Shown: positions 8,673-18,811, counted from the stretch's first letter. The stretch is DNA of 47,717 nt from Pseudomonas saliphila (GCF_008638345.1 NZ_VTVA01000023.1:1-47717), one strand, 5' to 3'. Numbers and translations: made by a program. The notes: a model not told the origin generated them from the sequence alone.

Positions 8673-9446
8673 TCAGGTTTCGCCCAGGTAGGCCTTGATC
8701 ACATCGGGGTTTAGCCGGATTTCCTCCGGTGTGCCCTCGGCGAGTGGGCAGCCCTGATTGATCACTACGATGCGATCGGAAATGCTCATGACCAGTTTCA
8801 TGTCGTGCTCGATCAGCAGAATGGTCAGATTATGTGCGCTGCGTAGCTCGGCGATCAGCTCCTTCAGGTCCTCGGTTTCGCGCGGATTGAGCCCGGCCGC
8901 GGGTTCATCCAGCATCAACAGCGTGGGCTGGGTGACCATGCAGCGGGCAATCTCCAGTCGCCTTTGTTGCCCATACGCCAGGGTATTGGCCTTGCGATTG
9001 GCGAATTCGAGCAGATTGACGCGCTCCAGCCAGTAGGCCGCACGCTCCATGGCCTCCTTCTCGCTGCGCCTGAAAGCTGGAGTCTTGAACAGTCCGGCGA
9101 GCATATTGGTGTTCATGTTGTGGTGCTGGGCGACCAGCAGGTTCTCGGCTACCGACATTTCCTTGAACAGTCGCACGTGCTGGAAGGTACGGACCATGCC
9201 CTTGCGCGCGACCTTGAAGCCCGGCAGCCCCTGAATATCTTCTCCGCGGAACAGGATGCGCCCGGCGCTGGGCTTGTAGAACCCGGTCAGGCAGTTGAAT
9301 ACCGTGGTCTTGCCCGCGCCGTTAGGGCCGATCATGGAGACGATCTCCTGCGGCATGATTTTCAGCGCAACGCCGTCGACCGCCAGCAGGCCGCCGAAGC
9401 GCATGGTCAGGCTGGTTACATCGAGCAAGGGTTGAATGGCGCTCAC
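8673..9446 (-). CDS. braF: Branched-chain amino acid ABC transporter ATPase (LivG/BraF)
   Basis: 257 residues. Walker [10 protein letters not shown], LivG-type signature [13 protein letters not shown] and Walker [14 protein letters not shown] identify the second ATPase subunit of the importer. The [13 protein letters not shown]-terminus and the 'GLNP' ending are typical for LivG rather than LivF. The start overlaps the braE stop by four bases (ATGA), indicating coupled translation. Confidence 0.95.
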   Translation of the reverse strand: MSAIQPLLDVTSLTMRFGGLLAVDGVALKIMPQEIVSMIGPNGAGKTTVFNCLTGFYKPSAGRILFRGEDIQGLPGFKVARKGMVRTFQHVRLFKEMSVAENLLVAQHHNMNTNMLAGLFKTPAFRRSEKEAMERAAYWLERVNLLEFANRKANTLAYGQQRRLEIARCMVTQPTLLMLDEPAAGLNPRETEDLKELIAELRSAHNLTILLIEHDMKLVMSISDRIVVINQGCPLAEGTPEEIRLNPDVIKAYLGET

Positions 9447-10702
9447 GTCCGTAACTCCATGTGCGGGCGTTTCATCGGCAAAAGTCCCTGCGGGCGCCAG
9501 ATCATCATCAGCACCATCAGCAGGCCGAACAGCAGCATGCGGTACTCCTCGAACTGGCGGGCCACTTCCGGCAGGAGCGTCATGATGATTGCCGCCAGAA
9601 TGACCCCCACCTGCGACCCCATACCGCCCAACACAACGATGGACAGAATGATCGCCGACTCAATGAAGGTGAAGGATTCCGGACTGATGAAGCCCTGGCG
9701 CGACGCGAAGAAACAGCCGGCGAACCCGGCAAAGGTGGCGCCGATGGTGAAGGCGTTGAGTTTGATGGCCGTGGGATTGATGCCCAGCGATCGGCAGGCG
9801 ATCTCATCTTCGCGCAGCGCTTCCCAGGCGCGACCCACTGGCATACGCAACAGCCGGTTGATCACATAAAGCGTGATCAGCACCAGCACCAGAGCCAGAA
9901 AATACACAAACATCACCCGGTGCACCGAGCTGTACTCGATGCCGAAAAATTCATGAAACGTCTGCATGCCGTCACCGGCGCGGCGGCTGAATTCCAGACC
10001 GAACAGGGTCGGCTTGGGAATCCCGCCTATCCCGTTCGGACCGTTGGTCAGCCAAGTCATGTTGTTCAAAAGGATACGGATGATCTCGCCAAAGCCGAGC
10101 GTCACGATCGCCAGATAGTCGCCGCGCAGCCGCAGGACCGGAAAGCCCAGCAGGAATCCGAACAGCGCCGCCATCGCGCCGGCGGCAAACAGCCCTGGCC
10201 AGAAGCCGATGTCGAAATACATCGCCAGCAGGGCATAGGTATAGGCGCCGACCGCGTAGAAGCCGACATAACCCAGATCCAGCAGGCCGGCCAGACCCAC
10301 GACGATGTTCAGACCCAGCCCCAGCATGATGTAGATCAGCACCAGGGTCGCCAGATCGGTGCCGCCTCGATCAGCGTAGAAGGGCCAGATCAAGGCCGCG
10401 GCAATGAGAAAACACCAGAACAGTCTGCGCATGACCGGCTTTTCGGTTACCGCCGTCAGCCCGGCGGGACTTTTGGGCATGCCGGGCAAGGCTCGCCACA
10501 GCGCATTCAGCTGATTGCGGAACAGGTTGAACAGAAACATGAACAGCGCAGCGGCGGCGATCTTCCAGTACACGTCCGGCCCGGCACCGGTGATGATCAG
10601 ACCACCGCCGGACTGACCGAGGCGCACACCCATGAGCAGACCAGTGAGCGCAACCACGACGCCCGCAGAGATAATTGCTGCTTTCAGGTTATAGCGGCTC
10701 AT
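9443..10702 (-). CDS. braE: Branched-chain amino acid ABC transporter permease (LivM/BraE)
   Basis: 419 residues, strongly hydrophobic. The N-terminal ~100 residues hold two or three membrane helices before the conserved permease core ([31 protein letters not shown]), the usual LivM arrangement in pseudomonads. The coupling loop [16 protein letters not shown] and [19 protein letters not shown] are conserved LivM features. It pairs with BraD to form the inner-membrane channel. Both gene borders are ATGA overlaps, so braD, braE and braF are translationally coupled. Confidence 0.95.
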   Translation of the reverse strand: MSRYNLKAAIISAGVVVALTGLLMGVRLGQSGGGLIITGAGPDVYWKIAAAALFMFLFNLFRNQLNALWRALPGMPKSPAGLTAVTEKPVMRRLFWCFLIAAALIWPFYADRGGTDLATLVLIYIMLGLGLNIVVGLAGLLDLGYVGFYAVGAYTYALLAMYFDIGFWPGLFAAGAMAALFGFLLGFPVLRLRGDYLAIVTLGFGEIIRILLNNMTWLTNGPNGIGGIPKPTLFGLEFSRRAGDGMQTFHEFFGIEYSSVHRVMFVYFLALVLVLITLYVINRLLRMPVGRAWEALREDEIACRSLGINPTAIKLNAFTIGATFAGFAGCFFASRQGFISPESFTFIESAIILSIVVLGGMGSQVGVILAAIIMTLLPEVARQFEEYRMLLFGLLMVLMMIWRPQGLLPMKRPHMELRT

Positions 10703-11631
10703 ACCTTTTCTACCTCCGGCCGACCGAGAATGCCGCTGGGGCGAAACAACAGCACCAGTATCAGCAGGCTGAAGGCGACCACATCCTTGTATTCGCTGCT
10801 GAAATAGCCCGCAGTCATGGCCTCGGTTACGCCGAGCAACAAGCCGCCCAGCACCGCACCGGGGATACTGCCGATTCCGCCGAGGACCGCAGCAGTAAAG
10901 GCCTTGAGTCCGGCCATGAAACCGATATGCGGATTCACCACCCCGTAATACATACCCAGCAGCACGCCAGCCACCGCCGCCAGCGCAGCGCCGATGATGA
11001 AGTTCAGCGCGATGATGCCATTGGTGTTGATGCCCAGCAGATTGGTCATCTTCAGGTCTTCGGCGCAGGCGCGACAGGCGCGGCCCATGCGCGAGCGGGT
11101 AATGAACAGCGTCAACAGCGTCATGGATATCAGCGTGACCGCGAAGATGATCATCTGCATGTAGGAGAGCGTCGCGCTGAAGCCCTCCTGCGGCCCGATA
11201 TTGATGCCGCCGGGGATGAGGTTCGGCATGGCAATATCACGCGAGCCCTGTGCCAGGCGCACGACGTTCTGCAGGAAAATGGACATGCCGATGGCGGAGA
11301 TAAGCGGAATCAACCGGTTGCCGCCGCGCAATGGACGGTAGGCGACGCGTTCGATGCTATAGCCGTAGGCGCTGGTCACTATCATGCTGATGAGAAAGGT
11401 GCCGATGATCATCAGCGGCAGGAAGTCGATACCGAACATCGCCAGCGCTGCGATCGAGATGAAGGCGATATAGCTGCCGATCATGTACACCTCGCCGTGG
11501 GCGAAGTTGATCATCCCAATGATGCCGTAGACCATGGTGTAGCCGATCGCGATCAACGCGTAGGTGCTGCCGACGGTCAGCCCGTTCAGCAGTTGCTGGA
11601 TGAAGTAATAAAGCGAATCGGGCATGGCCAC
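10699..11631 (-). CDS. braD: Branched-chain amino acid ABC transporter permease (LivH/BraD)
   Basis: 310 residues with about eight hydrophobic segments. LivH hallmarks are the N-terminal [20 protein letters not shown], the [15 protein letters not shown] motif and the coupling-loop segment [16 protein letters not shown]. With BraE it forms the membrane channel of the branched-chain amino acid importer. It follows braC after a 90-base gap that holds a stable hairpin (see 11685-11709), so less braD than braC message is expected. The gene overlaps braE by four bases. Confidence 0.95.
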   Translation of the reverse strand: MAMPDSLYYFIQQLLNGLTVGSTYALIAIGYTMVYGIIGMINFAHGEVYMIGSYIAFISIAALAMFGIDFLPLMIIGTFLISMIVTSAYGYSIERVAYRPLRGGNRLIPLISAIGMSIFLQNVVRLAQGSRDIAMPNLIPGGINIGPQEGFSATLSYMQMIIFAVTLISMTLLTLFITRSRMGRACRACAEDLKMTNLLGINTNGIIALNFIIGAALAAVAGVLLGMYYGVVNPHIGFMAGLKAFTAAVLGGIGSIPGAVLGGLLLGVTEAMTAGYFSSEYKDVVAFSLLILVLLFRPSGILGRPEVEKV

Positions 11632-11684
11632 AACACCTGGAAAGGGACAGGACGGTCAATGCGGGTAGCGCTATGTGCACACAA

Positions 11685-11709
11685 GACAGGCCCGGATAGC
11701 GGGCCTGTC
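11685..11709 (-). promoter_or_regulatory. Intercistronic stem-loop between braC and braD
   Basis: A perfect 10-base inverted repeat (GACAGGCCCG, five-base loop, CGGGCCTGTC) lies 12 bases downstream of the braC stop. On the transcribed minus strand the stem is followed by TTGTGTG, not by a clean T-tract, so it is more likely a partial terminator or an RNA-stabilising 3' hairpin that gives excess binding protein over permease. The role is inferred. Confidence 0.65.
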
Positions 11710-11721
11710 AGGTTTTGCATG

Positions 11722-12849
11722 TTACTCGGAGAGTGCCGTTTTGCTGGAGTCGGCGTGCCACTCGTAGACCACAAAATTGAAGTCCTTGAGATCTCCCTTT
11801 TCATCGAAGCTCAGCGTGCCGGTGGGGGTCTCGAAGCTGTTTGAGCGCAGCGCCTCGGCTACATCGAACGGGTCAGTGCTGCCCGCCAGCTTGATGCCAT
11901 CAGCAATTACCTGCACTGCGGCGTAGGCGGGGAAGACGAATGCGCCGGAGGGGTCTTCGTTCTTGTCCTTGAAGGCTTGCACCAGATCAGCGTTCTTCGG
12001 ATCTTCATCGAATGCCTTGGGTAACGTGACCAGCATGCCTTCGGAGGCTTCGCCGGCAATCGCTGAAATATCGGTATTACCCACGCCTTCGGGTCCCATG
12101 AACTTCGCCTTCAAGCCCTGCTCTCTGGCCTGACGCAGAATCAGCCCCAGCTCCGGGTGATAGCCGCCGTAATACACGAAGTCGACATCGGCCTGACGCA
12201 GTCTGGAGATCAGTGCGGAGAAGTCCTTGTCCCCGGCGGTGATGCCTTCAAACAAGGCTACTTCTATATCGTTCTCGCGCAGTACATCGCGCACAGCCGT
12301 CGCAATGCCTTCGCCGTACTGCTGCTTGTCATGCACCACAGCCACCTTCTTCGGCTTGACCTGTTCGGCAATGTACTCGCCGGCGGTCGGGCCCTGCAGG
12401 CTGTCCAGGCCGATGGTGCGGAAGATCAGTTCATAGCCGCGTTCGGTGATTTCCGGGCTGGTGGAGGCCGCGGTGATCATCAGGATGCCTTCGTCTTCAT
12501 AGATATCGGAGGCGGGCTGGGTAGAGCTGGAGCAGAGATGGCCGACCACAAACTGGATGTCGTCGTTGACGATACGGTTGGCTACGGCGACCGCCTGTTT
12601 CGGATCGCAGGCGTCATCGAATATCACGCCCTCGAGCTGGCTGCCATTGACCCCGCCAGCGGCATTGATCCGCTCGATGGCCATTTTCGCGCCCACAAAC
12701 TGCATGTCACCATACTGCGCGACAGGCCCGGTCACCGGCCCGGCCAGAGCGATCTTGATGTTATCGGCGGCCATGGCAAAACCAGAGGCGCCGGCCATGG
12801 CGGCAACTGCAATAATCCGGGAAAGCGCTTTGCTGTATGGTTTTTTCAT
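11722..12849 (-). CDS. braC: Branched-chain amino acid periplasmic binding protein (BraC/LivK)
   Basis: 375 residues. A signal peptide ending GFAMAAD is followed by the mature start [19 protein letters not shown], typical of BraC of Pseudomonas. [39 protein letters not shown] and [21 protein letters not shown] cover the ligand-binding cleft of the type I periplasmic binding fold. It captures leucine, isoleucine, valine and related amino acids and delivers them to BraDE. The frame is open 77 codons further upstream, but the MKKPYSKAL start gives the only sensible signal peptide. It is the first gene of the operon; the 291-base region upstream, shared with the divergent DUF2288 gene, must hold its promoter, but I see no convincing -35/-10 pair there. 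Confidence 0.95.
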   Translation of the reverse strand: MKKPYSKALSRIIAVAAMAGASGFAMAADNIKIALAGPVTGPVAQYGDMQFVGAKMAIERINAAGGVNGSQLEGVIFDDACDPKQAVAVANRIVNDDIQFVVGHLCSSSTQPASDIYEDEGILMITAASTSPEITERGYELIFRTIGLDSLQGPTAGEYIAEQVKPKKVAVVHDKQQYGEGIATAVRDVLRENDIEVALFEGITAGDKDFSALISRLRQADVDFVYYGGYHPELGLILRQAREQGLKAKFMGPEGVGNTDISAIAGEASEGMLVTLPKAFDEDPKNADLVQAFKDKNEDPSGAFVFPAYAAVQVIADGIKLAGSTDPFDVAEALRSNSFETPTGTLSFDEKGDLKDFNFVVYEWHADSSKTALSE

Positions 12850-13140
12850 TGTTCTGCTCACTGTTATCCGTACGATTGAAGGGGCCTGCAGGCTGTCGCA
12901 ACGCAATGTTATGTGTGAACTCGTTAGCAGCAGTCTAGCAACGGCTTGCGCAGCTGGGAAACCGAGCGGCGAAAAAGTCGCCAAGTGCCAGCAACAGTAG
13001 CGCGGACCGCGCGTGAACGCCTGCGAAATAACATCAATATACTGGCGCGCTCTGAATAGCTGGCGGCAACGATCGGGCAAGCTCGTCTTCGCCGCGCCAG
13101 AACGTTAATATGCGCGGCACATTTTCCGCCGGAGAAGCCC

Positions 13141-13440
13141 ATGACCGAACCCACTGATACCTACGCAGCCATTCTCGGCGCCACCGCCAGAATCGAATGG
13201 AAGACGCTGGAGCCGCATTTTGCTCGCGGCCAGGTGTTGTGGGCGGCAACGGAGCTCGATCTGGTCGAGGTCGCGCAGGCGCTGATCAAGGATGACAGTG
13301 CGGCGGTTAAAGGCTGGATGGATCAGAACCTGGTCGCGCTGGCGACGGATGCGCAGGCGCAGGATTGGCACGAGCGTGATCCGGATAATTTGTGGGCGGT
13401 GGTGGTGCGGCCATGGGTGGTGGTGCAGGAACGCAACTAG
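13141..13440 (+). CDS. DUF2288 family protein
   Basis: 99 residues, soluble, acidic. The sequence (ARIEWKTLEPHFARGQVLWA, DLVEVAQALIKDD, W-rich C-terminus WAVVVRPWVVVQERN) fits the small DUF2288 family of proteobacteria, which has no known function. GGAG lies seven bases before the ATG. The gene is transcribed divergently from braC, 291 bases away, and nothing in the context indicates a role. Confidence 0.75.
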   Translation: MTEPTDTYAAILGATARIEWKTLEPHFARGQVLWAATELDLVEVAQALIKDDSAAVKGWMDQNLVALATDAQAQDWHERDPDNLWAVVVRPWVVVQERN

Positions 13441-13497
13441 CGCGAGACTGGGCAGGAACGAAGTTCACCGCAACTTCCGCGTTGTCGGTTAGCTTGG

Positions 13498-13523
13498 TAC
13501 GAGCTGGTGCTCGGACCTCCCAG
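13498..13523 (+). repeat. Dispersed ACGAGCTGGTGCTCG-type repeat, single copy
   Basis: TACGAGCTGGTGCTCGG followed by ACCTCCCAG. The core GAGC-TGGT-GCTC can fold as a small hairpin. The same sequence occurs twice as an inverted pair upstream of fliC (20376-20399 and 20471-20496), so it is a dispersed repeat of this genome. Here it lies just downstream of the minus-strand phnE2 gene, where it could also act as a weak 3' hairpin. Confidence 0.65.
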
Positions 13524-13531
13524 AAACCAGG

Positions 13532-14296
13532 TTAGCCGAGTCGCGCTCGCAGCCAGGCGCTCAAGGCATCCACCAGCAATACCATGATGATCATCGCCAG
13601 GATGACGGTCATCGCCCGCGACTGCTGAAACAGACTGAGCGTCACATACAGCATCTGCCCCAGCCCGCCAGCGCCTACGAACCCGAGCACCGCCGCCATA
13701 CGGATGTTGTTCTCCCACCGATACAGGCTGTACGCGACCCATTGCGGCATCACGTTGGGGAGGGTGCCGTAGCAGAATGCGGCAACCGGGCCGGCTCCCG
13801 CGTCGCGCAGCGCCTGCGCAGGTTCAACGGGTGCGTTTTCCAATGCTTCGGCAAACAATCGCCCCAGTACGCCAGCGGTGTGTAGCGCGATGGCCAGCGT
13901 GCCGGCAAAGGGGCCAAGCCCCGCGGCCAATACCATCAACGCCGCCCACACCAGGTCGGGCACCGAGCGCAGGGTGTTGAGCAGCAGGCGCGACAGGCTC
14001 TTGGTAATGCGCCCAAGCCGGCCAGCCGCGAACAGACTTAACACCGCGCCCGCCAACGCCGCCAATAAGGTGCCGATAGCGGAAATCGCCAGGGTTTCCA
14101 GAGCACCGCGCGCGATTTTTGATAGCCAGTCCGGGGCGGTCTCCGGCGGAAAAAATGACTGCGCGTAGCTGAGCATCTGCTCCGGGCTGTCGCCACGAAA
14201 CAGACCCAGCAGATCCATGCCCAGGTAGCTAAATGAGGCGATCAGCGCTGCGATTATGGCGCTGACCCAGAGCAGCGCTTCGAGCCGCCGACTCAT
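13532..14296 (-). CDS. phnE: PhnE-type ABC transporter permease 2
   Basis: 254 residues with five to six membrane segments. The EAA-type coupling region is seen at ALRDAGAGPVAAFCYGTLP, followed by [25 protein letters not shown], highly typical of PhnE/PtxC permeases. It forms, with the preceding permease, the membrane channel of an oxyanion (phosphonate, phosphite or similar) importer. It is the last gene of a four-gene minus-strand operon and overlaps the previous gene by four bases. Two different permease genes instead of one repeated subunit is a common layout in this family. Confidence 0.85.
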   Translation of the reverse strand: MSRRLEALLWVSAIIAALIASFSYLGMDLLGLFRGDSPEQMLSYAQSFFPPETAPDWLSKIARGALETLAISAIGTLLAALAGAVLSLFAAGRLGRITKSLSRLLLNTLRSVPDLVWAALMVLAAGLGPFAGTLAIALHTAGVLGRLFAEALENAPVEPAQALRDAGAGPVAAFCYGTLPNVMPQWVAYSLYRWENNIRMAAVLGFVGAGGLGQMLYVTLSLFQQSRAMTVILAMIIMVLLVDALSAWLRARLG

Positions 14297-15129
14297 GCCA
14301 GCCTCCGGCGCAGCAGCGTGCTCAGTTGATCGGCCAGCAACACCAGCACCAGGAAGGTAAGCAGGATGCTGACCACCTCACCGCCGGCAAACATGCGGAT
14401 CGACAGGTCAATCATCTGCCCCAGACCGCCGGCGCCAACAAATCCCATAATCACCGAAGCGCGCACGGCGCATTCCCAGCGGTAAATGGTGTAGGACATT
14501 AGCTCCTGCGCGGCAGCTGGCACTACACCGTAAAAGAATGCGGCCAAGCGGGAGCTGCCAGCCTGCATCAATGCGCGCGCCGGGCGCTGGTCGACCGACT
14601 CGTAAATTTCCGCATACACCTTGCCGAGCATGCCGCTATAGGTAATGGTGATTGCCAACACGCCGGCGGTGGGGCCGAGCCCGACCGCCCGCACAAACAA
14701 CAGCGCCCAGACGATTTCCGGAATACTGCGCAGCAGAATCAGCAACAAACGCACCGGATAGCGTGCCGCGCTGGCCCAGCGTGAAGGGCGACCGGTCAGC
14801 AGGGCGGAAACAGACAATGCACGGCTGGCCAGCAGGCTGAGCGGAATCGCCAATAGCAGCGCCAGCGCCAGGCCGGCAGTTGCCATGGCCAGGGTTTCCA
14901 GCGTCGCCTTGCCGAGCATGGCGAGAAATTCCGGGGAGGTGTTGGGCGGCCAGAACCCGGCGAGAAAGTGGCTGAAAACGTCCAGATTGCGTGGATCAAC
15001 CAGGGCGGCGGGAGCAAATTCAGTGATTACCAGACCGGGCCAAAGCAGTGCGATAGCCAGCACGGTAATAAGCAGGCGGGGCAGGGCGGCCGGGTCGCGA
15101 TGGGACTGCGCCGATGACGTCAGAAGCAT
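14293..15129 (-). CDS. phnE: PhnE-type ABC transporter permease 1
   Basis: 278 residues with about six membrane segments. EAA-like motif [19 protein letters not shown], then [27 protein letters not shown]; the shared [11 protein letters not shown] with the neighbouring gene shows the two are paralogues. It works with PhnC, PhnD and the second permease. Its start overlaps the phnC stop by ten bases and its stop overlaps the next start by four, so the subunits are made together. The exact substrate cannot be read from the permease. Confidence 0.85.
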   Translation of the reverse strand: MLLTSSAQSHRDPAALPRLLITVLAIALLWPGLVITEFAPAALVDPRNLDVFSHFLAGFWPPNTSPEFLAMLGKATLETLAMATAGLALALLLAIPLSLLASRALSVSALLTGRPSRWASAARYPVRLLLILLRSIPEIVWALLFVRAVGLGPTAGVLAITITYSGMLGKVYAEIYESVDQRPARALMQAGSSRLAAFFYGVVPAAAQELMSYTIYRWECAVRASVIMGFVGAGGLGQMIDLSIRMFAGGEVVSILLTFLVLVLLADQLSTLLRRRLA

Positions 15130-15944
15130 CGCGGCGCTGTCCGGATTAGGTTTTCCTGTAGGGCCGCGATGGTTGGCGCGGATTCGCTAGCGGCGCCTAG
15201 CAGGCTGTCGTTTGCATACAGGCCGTTCAGGTCGTTGTCGGTTACATCACTAGCAGCGCAGTCGAACAGGATTTTGCCATCCCGCAGACCGATCACCCGC
15301 GGAAAATGCCGCAACGCCAGATCCACTGCATGCAGGCTGGCAACCAGGGTAATCCCGCGTTCATCAGCGATGCGGTTGAGTAGCGCGAGGGTATGGTCCG
15401 CCAGCACCGGGTCCATGGCGGATACCGGCTCATCGGCCAACAGCAAATCAGCGCCCTGATACAACACCCGGGCAATTCCCACCCGCTGCAGTTGGCCGCC
15501 GGAGAGTTGATCGCAACGGGCATAGAGTTTGTCCGCCAGATCCAGCGGCTCAAGCGCTGCGCGTGCGCCTTCTGCGTCCAGTGGATAACACAGCGATGCG
15601 AGGGCACGCGGTAGCGACCATTGTCCGAGTCGTCCGGCCAATACTGCCGTTACCACCCTCTGGCGCGGCGGCAGCGGCGGGCTCTGGTGAATCAAGCCGA
15701 TACGCGTGCGCAGCGTGCGCAATGTGCGGCCACGCAGCTGCGTCGGATCGTTATCCAACAGACTCAGGCGGCCGGCGCTGGGATTCAGGCCGGTGCCCAA
15801 CAAGCGTAATAGCGTGGTTTTGCCGGCACCGGACGGGCCGATAATCGCCACCCGTTCACCGGCGGCGATTGTCAGATCAAGCTTTTCAAGTGCCCGAAAA
15901 CCACCGGGATGGGTCAGACCCACCCCGTCGAGACGGATGCTCAC
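15120..15944 (-). CDS. phnC: PhnC-type ABC transporter ATPase
   Basis: 274 residues. Walker [12 protein letters not shown], signature [13 protein letters not shown] and Walker [14 protein letters not shown] are intact; [23 protein letters not shown] is the H-loop region typical of PhnC. It energises the PhnE permeases. A C-terminal extension of about 45 residues past the ABC domain is present. The start overlaps the phnD stop by four bases. Confidence 0.88.
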   Translation of the reverse strand: MSIRLDGVGLTHPGGFRALEKLDLTIAAGERVAIIGPSGAGKTTLLRLLGTGLNPSAGRLSLLDNDPTQLRGRTLRTLRTRIGLIHQSPPLPPRQRVVTAVLAGRLGQWSLPRALASLCYPLDAEGARAALEPLDLADKLYARCDQLSGGQLQRVGIARVLYQGADLLLADEPVSAMDPVLADHTLALLNRIADERGITLVASLHAVDLALRHFPRVIGLRDGKILFDCAASDVTDNDLNGLYANDSLLGAASESAPTIAALQENLIRTAPRCF

Positions 15945-16810
15945 TCAAGCAGGCCGGCAGCGCGTGCAGCTTCCTCGATGCCCTTGTAGTTCTCGGCATT
16001 GGTTTCGATAAAGCGCGAGGCGCGTTGCAGGTCGAGGATCTCTTTATGCTCGAGATTTGCCGGGTCCAGCTTGAGGAAGGCTTGCTTGATCTTCTCGGTT
16101 AGCTCTTCGCCCAGATCGCCACGCACGGTCCAGTTGTAGTCGAAATAGGTCGGCGTGCGGTTATATACCCGTACCTTGTCGGTATCGACCTTGCCATCTT
16201 CAACCAGCTTGTCCCACACCGATGCGTTGAGCACGCCCGCATCCACACGGCCGGATTCAACCCAGGCGACGGTGGCGTCATGCGCGCCGGAGAAGGCGAC
16301 GCGGCTGAAAAAGTCGTCCGGAGCGATACCGTCCTGCTGCATGAAATAGCGCGGCATCAGGTGGCCTGAGGTAGAAGAAACCGAACCGAACGCGAAGCTC
16401 TTGCCTTCTAGGTCAGTGTGCTGGGTAATGGTTTTATCGGCGGTAATAAAGGTGCTGGTGAACACCTCATCCTGCTCGCGCTGTACCAGCGGGATCGCAT
16501 CGCCGGTGCGTAAACGTGCCTGCACAAAGGTAAAACCGCCCAACCAGGCCATATCCAGCCGCTTGGAACCTAGCGCCTCAACCACGCCCGCGTAATCGGA
16601 TACTGGCTGGAATTTCACTTCCATGCCCAGCTCTTGCTCGAGGTATTTTCCCAGCGGCTCGAACTTGCGCAGCAGCTCAGTGGGTGCCTCATCAGGAATA
16701 GCGGAAACGCGCAAAACCTCGGTATCGGCAGCGTGGGCAACAGGGAAAATGGAAGCAACAGACAGGCACAAACCAGCCATCACGGCCAGCGGACGTTTAA
16801 TCATCGACAT
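15941..16810 (-). CDS. PhnD-family periplasmic oxyanion-binding protein
   Basis: 289 residues. A signal peptide (FPVAHAAD) precedes the binding domain: [60 protein letters not shown] and [22 protein letters not shown]. The type II periplasmic binding fold of PhnD/PtxB is clear. The wording [10 protein letters not shown] and [16 protein letters not shown] resembles proteins labelled 'putative selenate-binding', so the ligand may be selenate or another oxyanion rather than a phosphonate; this is from memory of the family and unproven. No C-P lyase, phosphonatase, phosphite dehydrogenase or selenoprotein gene lies in the window. GGAG is six bases before the ATG. First gene of the operon. Confidence 0.8.
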   Translation of the reverse strand: MSMIKRPLAVMAGLCLSVASIFPVAHAADTEVLRVSAIPDEAPTELLRKFEPLGKYLEQELGMEVKFQPVSDYAGVVEALGSKRLDMAWLGGFTFVQARLRTGDAIPLVQREQDEVFTSTFITADKTITQHTDLEGKSFAFGSVSSTSGHLMPRYFMQQDGIAPDDFFSRVAFSGAHDATVAWVESGRVDAGVLNASVWDKLVEDGKVDTDKVRVYNRTPTYFDYNWTVRGDLGEELTEKIKQAFLKLDPANLEHKEILDLQRASRFIETNAENYKGIEEAARAAGLLE

Positions 16811-17046
16811 GTATTTCTCCGGTTCAATAGCGGAAGACTCCTGACCGGGTGTCGAGGCCAGCCAGGGCGTGGCGCAAGTTTACTGCATCGCGGAAGGGAG
16901 GCAAGCGGTGTGAAAGGCTGAAGACCAAGCCCGTAGACTGAACCTGGAGCATCGTGGCTATCTAACGGTAGGAGCGTCGACCCCGGCGCGACGGCGGCCG
17001 AAGGACGCCCCGGGTTAGTACAAACCAGCTGGCCTTAGGGCCAGCA

Positions 17047-17073
17047 TCGCCGCGGGTCGCGCCTCCCACGGGT
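17047..17073 (+). repeat. REP-like repeat, copy A
   Basis: First of five full, almost identical 27-base copies in this window beginning TCGCCGCGGGTCGCG and ending CCTCCCACGGGT. Read on the other strand it begins ACCCGTGGGAGGCGCG, with the GTGGGAG head and CGCG-ACC-CGCG hairpin usual for Pseudomonas REP sequences. It forms an inverted pair with copy B, 129 bases away. Confidence 0.85.
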
Positions 17074-17202
17074 GAGGGCCAAATCTTTGGGTGTGGTTGG
17101 GGTATGAACGTGGTCCGCTATTGATCTCAGTCGTCTGGCTTACGAAGGCGTTAGTCGCGAGGTATCGAAGGATTACAAGGTTAGCAAACCCACTTCACGC
17201 CA

Positions 17203-17229
17203 ACCCGTGGGAGGCGCGAGCCGCGGCGA
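17203..17229 (-). repeat. REP-like repeat, copy B (inverted)
   Basis: Inverted partner of copy A with one base difference (GAGCC instead of GACCC). It overlaps the region just downstream of the minus-strand lipoprotein gene. The pair could fold into a long hairpin (REPIN-like arrangement), with 129 bases as loop. Confidence 0.8.
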
Positions 17230-17242
17230 TTGCTTTTGACCT

Positions 17243-17668
17243 TCAAACCCCAGGCCCACACCTCAACACCCTGGCACTGGCCAACGACTCCCCACTGGGC
17301 GCTTCCAACCAGCCCACAGTCGACCAGCCCAGCTGATTCACCACCAGCCGATACTCATAACCCGCCTCAAAGCCATCATAATAAACACTCAAAATACAGC
17401 TACGCCGCTGGATATCACCCAGCAACCCACTGGCAGAGGCGCGGGCCGAACTCTCATAGCGAAAGCGCACCTGCAGCTCATGCTTCCCCGGTGGAATGTC
17501 ATCAAATTGCAGGCCACGCACCAGCTCCCCATCAAGCCGATAAGCACTGAGGTGATCGCCGGGGCGCATGGTGTCCAGATTGATGCGCACGACATCCGCT
17601 GGCACCGGCTCATACGGTTGAGAGACGCAGCCAGCCAGCAGTAGTGTTAATAAGAGAAACGCACGCAT
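17243..17668 (-). CDS. Small lipoprotein of unknown function
   Basis: 141 residues from the preferred ATG at 17668, which has GGAG six bases upstream. The signal peptide MRAFLLLTLLLAGC gives a lipobox with Cys14, so it should be lipid-anchored in the envelope. The mature part (RPGDHLSAYRLDGELV, DIPPGKHELQVRFRYES) suggests a small beta-sandwich with a 'PPGKHEL' turn like PEGA-type domains. A second cysteine in QRRSCILSVYY and a third in LRCGPG could form a disulfide. I do not recognise a named family. It stands alone, flanked by REP repeats. Confidence 0.65.
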   Translation of the reverse strand: MRAFLLLTLLLAGCVSQPYEPVPADVVRINLDTMRPGDHLSAYRLDGELVRGLQFDDIPPGKHELQVRFRYESSARASASGLLGDIQRRSCILSVYYDGFEAGYEYRLVVNQLGWSTVGWLEAPSGESLASARVLRCGPGV

Positions 17669-17905
17669 CGCAGTCTCCAAATTTCGCGCGGTGGAGCAGG
17701 GCTCGGTTTACCAGAGTTCGATCAATACGCGACCGCCCAGCAAGCATCAATCCAAAAGCACATCCGGGCAATAAGTCATGCTGCTAAAGCTCAATCAACC
17801 AGGCGCATAGCAGTAGCCGCCACCGGAACGGCAGGGCATTCTCTCACACCAAATTCGATCAACTGCGCTTTGAATCGTTCAGAGCCCCGTGACAGGAGAT
17901 TTCAC

Positions 17906-18757
17906 ATGCAGGATTTCAAAGGCAAGGTTGCGGTAATCACCGGCGGGGGCAGCGGCCTGGGTCGTGAGCTGGCGCTGTGCTGCGCTGCCCGTGGTATGAA
18001 CCTGGTGCTGGGCGATGTCGATGAACAGGGCATGCAGGAAACCCTGCGCCTGGTAGAAGAAAAGGCACCCGGCACCGAGTCGGCCACCATGCGTTTGGAC
18101 GTCTCCAAACTCGAACAGGTGCAGGAATTTGCCGCGCTGGCCAAAAGCCGCTTCGGCGGCGCGCATATCCTGTTCAACAACGCCGGCGTCAGCGTTGGCG
18201 GGCCGGTGTGGATGAACACCCAGGCCGATTGGGAATGGGTGATGGGTGTAAACCTCTATGGTGTGGTGTGGGGCATCAAGGCCTTTACCCCGATGATGAT
18301 CGAGCAGGGCGAAGGCCATATCGTCAATACCGCCTCCGCGGCAGGCTGGCTGAACGGCCCGAGCATGGCGGTGTATAACGCCAGCAAGCATTCGGTAGTT
18401 GCTTTGTCGGAAACCCTGGCGCTGGATCTGCACGATGCCGGTGCCGACCACGTCGGCGTCACCGTACTCTGCCCGGCGTTTTTCCCCACTGCCATCCATG
18501 AGTCTGCGCGCAACCGTCCGGCTGATATGGCTGACACCATCGAGCGCAATGAGATCGCCGCCGAACGCACCGCCGCAATTAAGTCCGCGGTCGCCAAAGG
18601 CCGTATCAAGGCAGAAGATATTGCCGAGATGACGCTCAAGGCGGTTGAGGATGACCAGTTCTACGTCTTCCCACACCGCAAGATCAAGGACCTGATCAGG
18701 CTGCGCGCCGAAGCAGCGGGTGCTGAAAAGACCGTATTTGATTCGATGAATCCCTAA
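17906..18757 (+). CDS. Short-chain dehydrogenase/reductase
   Basis: 283 residues. The classical SDR motifs are complete: TGGGSGLG cofactor loop (about 12-19), NNAG (about 92), catalytic Ser near 143 (NTASAAG) and YNASK with the catalytic Tyr near 157. It should be a cytoplasmic NAD(P)-dependent oxidoreductase; the acidic LGDVDE stretch after beta-2 suggests a preference for NAD(H). ACAGGAG precedes the ATG at 17906; upstream in-frame starts lack this. It is convergent with phaG, whose product handles 3-hydroxyacyl chains, but this alone does not fix the substrate. Confidence 0.85.
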   Translation: MQDFKGKVAVITGGGSGLGRELALCCAARGMNLVLGDVDEQGMQETLRLVEEKAPGTESATMRLDVSKLEQVQEFAALAKSRFGGAHILFNNAGVSVGGPVWMNTQADWEWVMGVNLYGVVWGIKAFTPMMIEQGEGHIVNTASAAGWLNGPSMAVYNASKHSVVALSETLALDLHDAGADHVGVTVLCPAFFPTAIHESARNRPADMADTIERNEIAAERTAAIKSAVAKGRIKAEDIAEMTLKAVEDDQFYVFPHRKIKDLIRLRAEAAGAEKTVFDSMNP

Positions 18758-18767
18758 GCAGTAACAA

Positions 18768-18801
18768 CCCCGGCGTCGCTTCAATCGGTGCGGCGCTGGG
18801 G
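18768..18801. terminator. Bidirectional hairpin between the SDR gene and phaG
   Basis: CCCCGGCGTCGC and GCGGCGCTGGGG pair over 12 bases (two G-T pairs) around a 10-base loop. It lies ten bases after each of the two convergent stop codons. T-tracts are poor (TTGTT on the minus side), so it is a likely but imperfect terminator for both genes. Confidence 0.6.
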
Positions 18802-18811
18802 GCAGTACCTC

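Larger units (their letters stand above)
16811..17242. other. Gene-free region with REP-like repeats
   Basis: 432 bases between the phnD start and a lipoprotein gene. The first 100 bases must hold the phnD promoter. The rest carries a single REP-like palindrome starting GTAGGAGCGTCGACC at 16968-16994, a hairpin CTGGCCTTAGGGCCAG at 17029-17044 and two inverted copies of the main REP repeat (17047-17073 and 17203-17229). No credible gene was found. Confidence 0.7.

Noticed and set aside
9461..11844. Two long plus-strand open frames (448 and 389 codons) opposite braE and braD
   Set aside because: They are His/Gln/Asp-rich mirror translations of membrane protein genes; no family features, no ribosome-binding sites, and the opposite strand encodes clear permeases.
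12850..13140. Search for a promoter or regulatory site in the braC/DUF2288 divergent gap
   Set aside because: No convincing -35/-10 pair, sigma-54 element or operator palindrome could be picked out by eye.
17879..18784. A 301-codon minus-strand frame opposite the SDR gene
   Set aside because: The plus strand carries complete SDR motifs and a good ribosome-binding site; the minus frame is a shadow.
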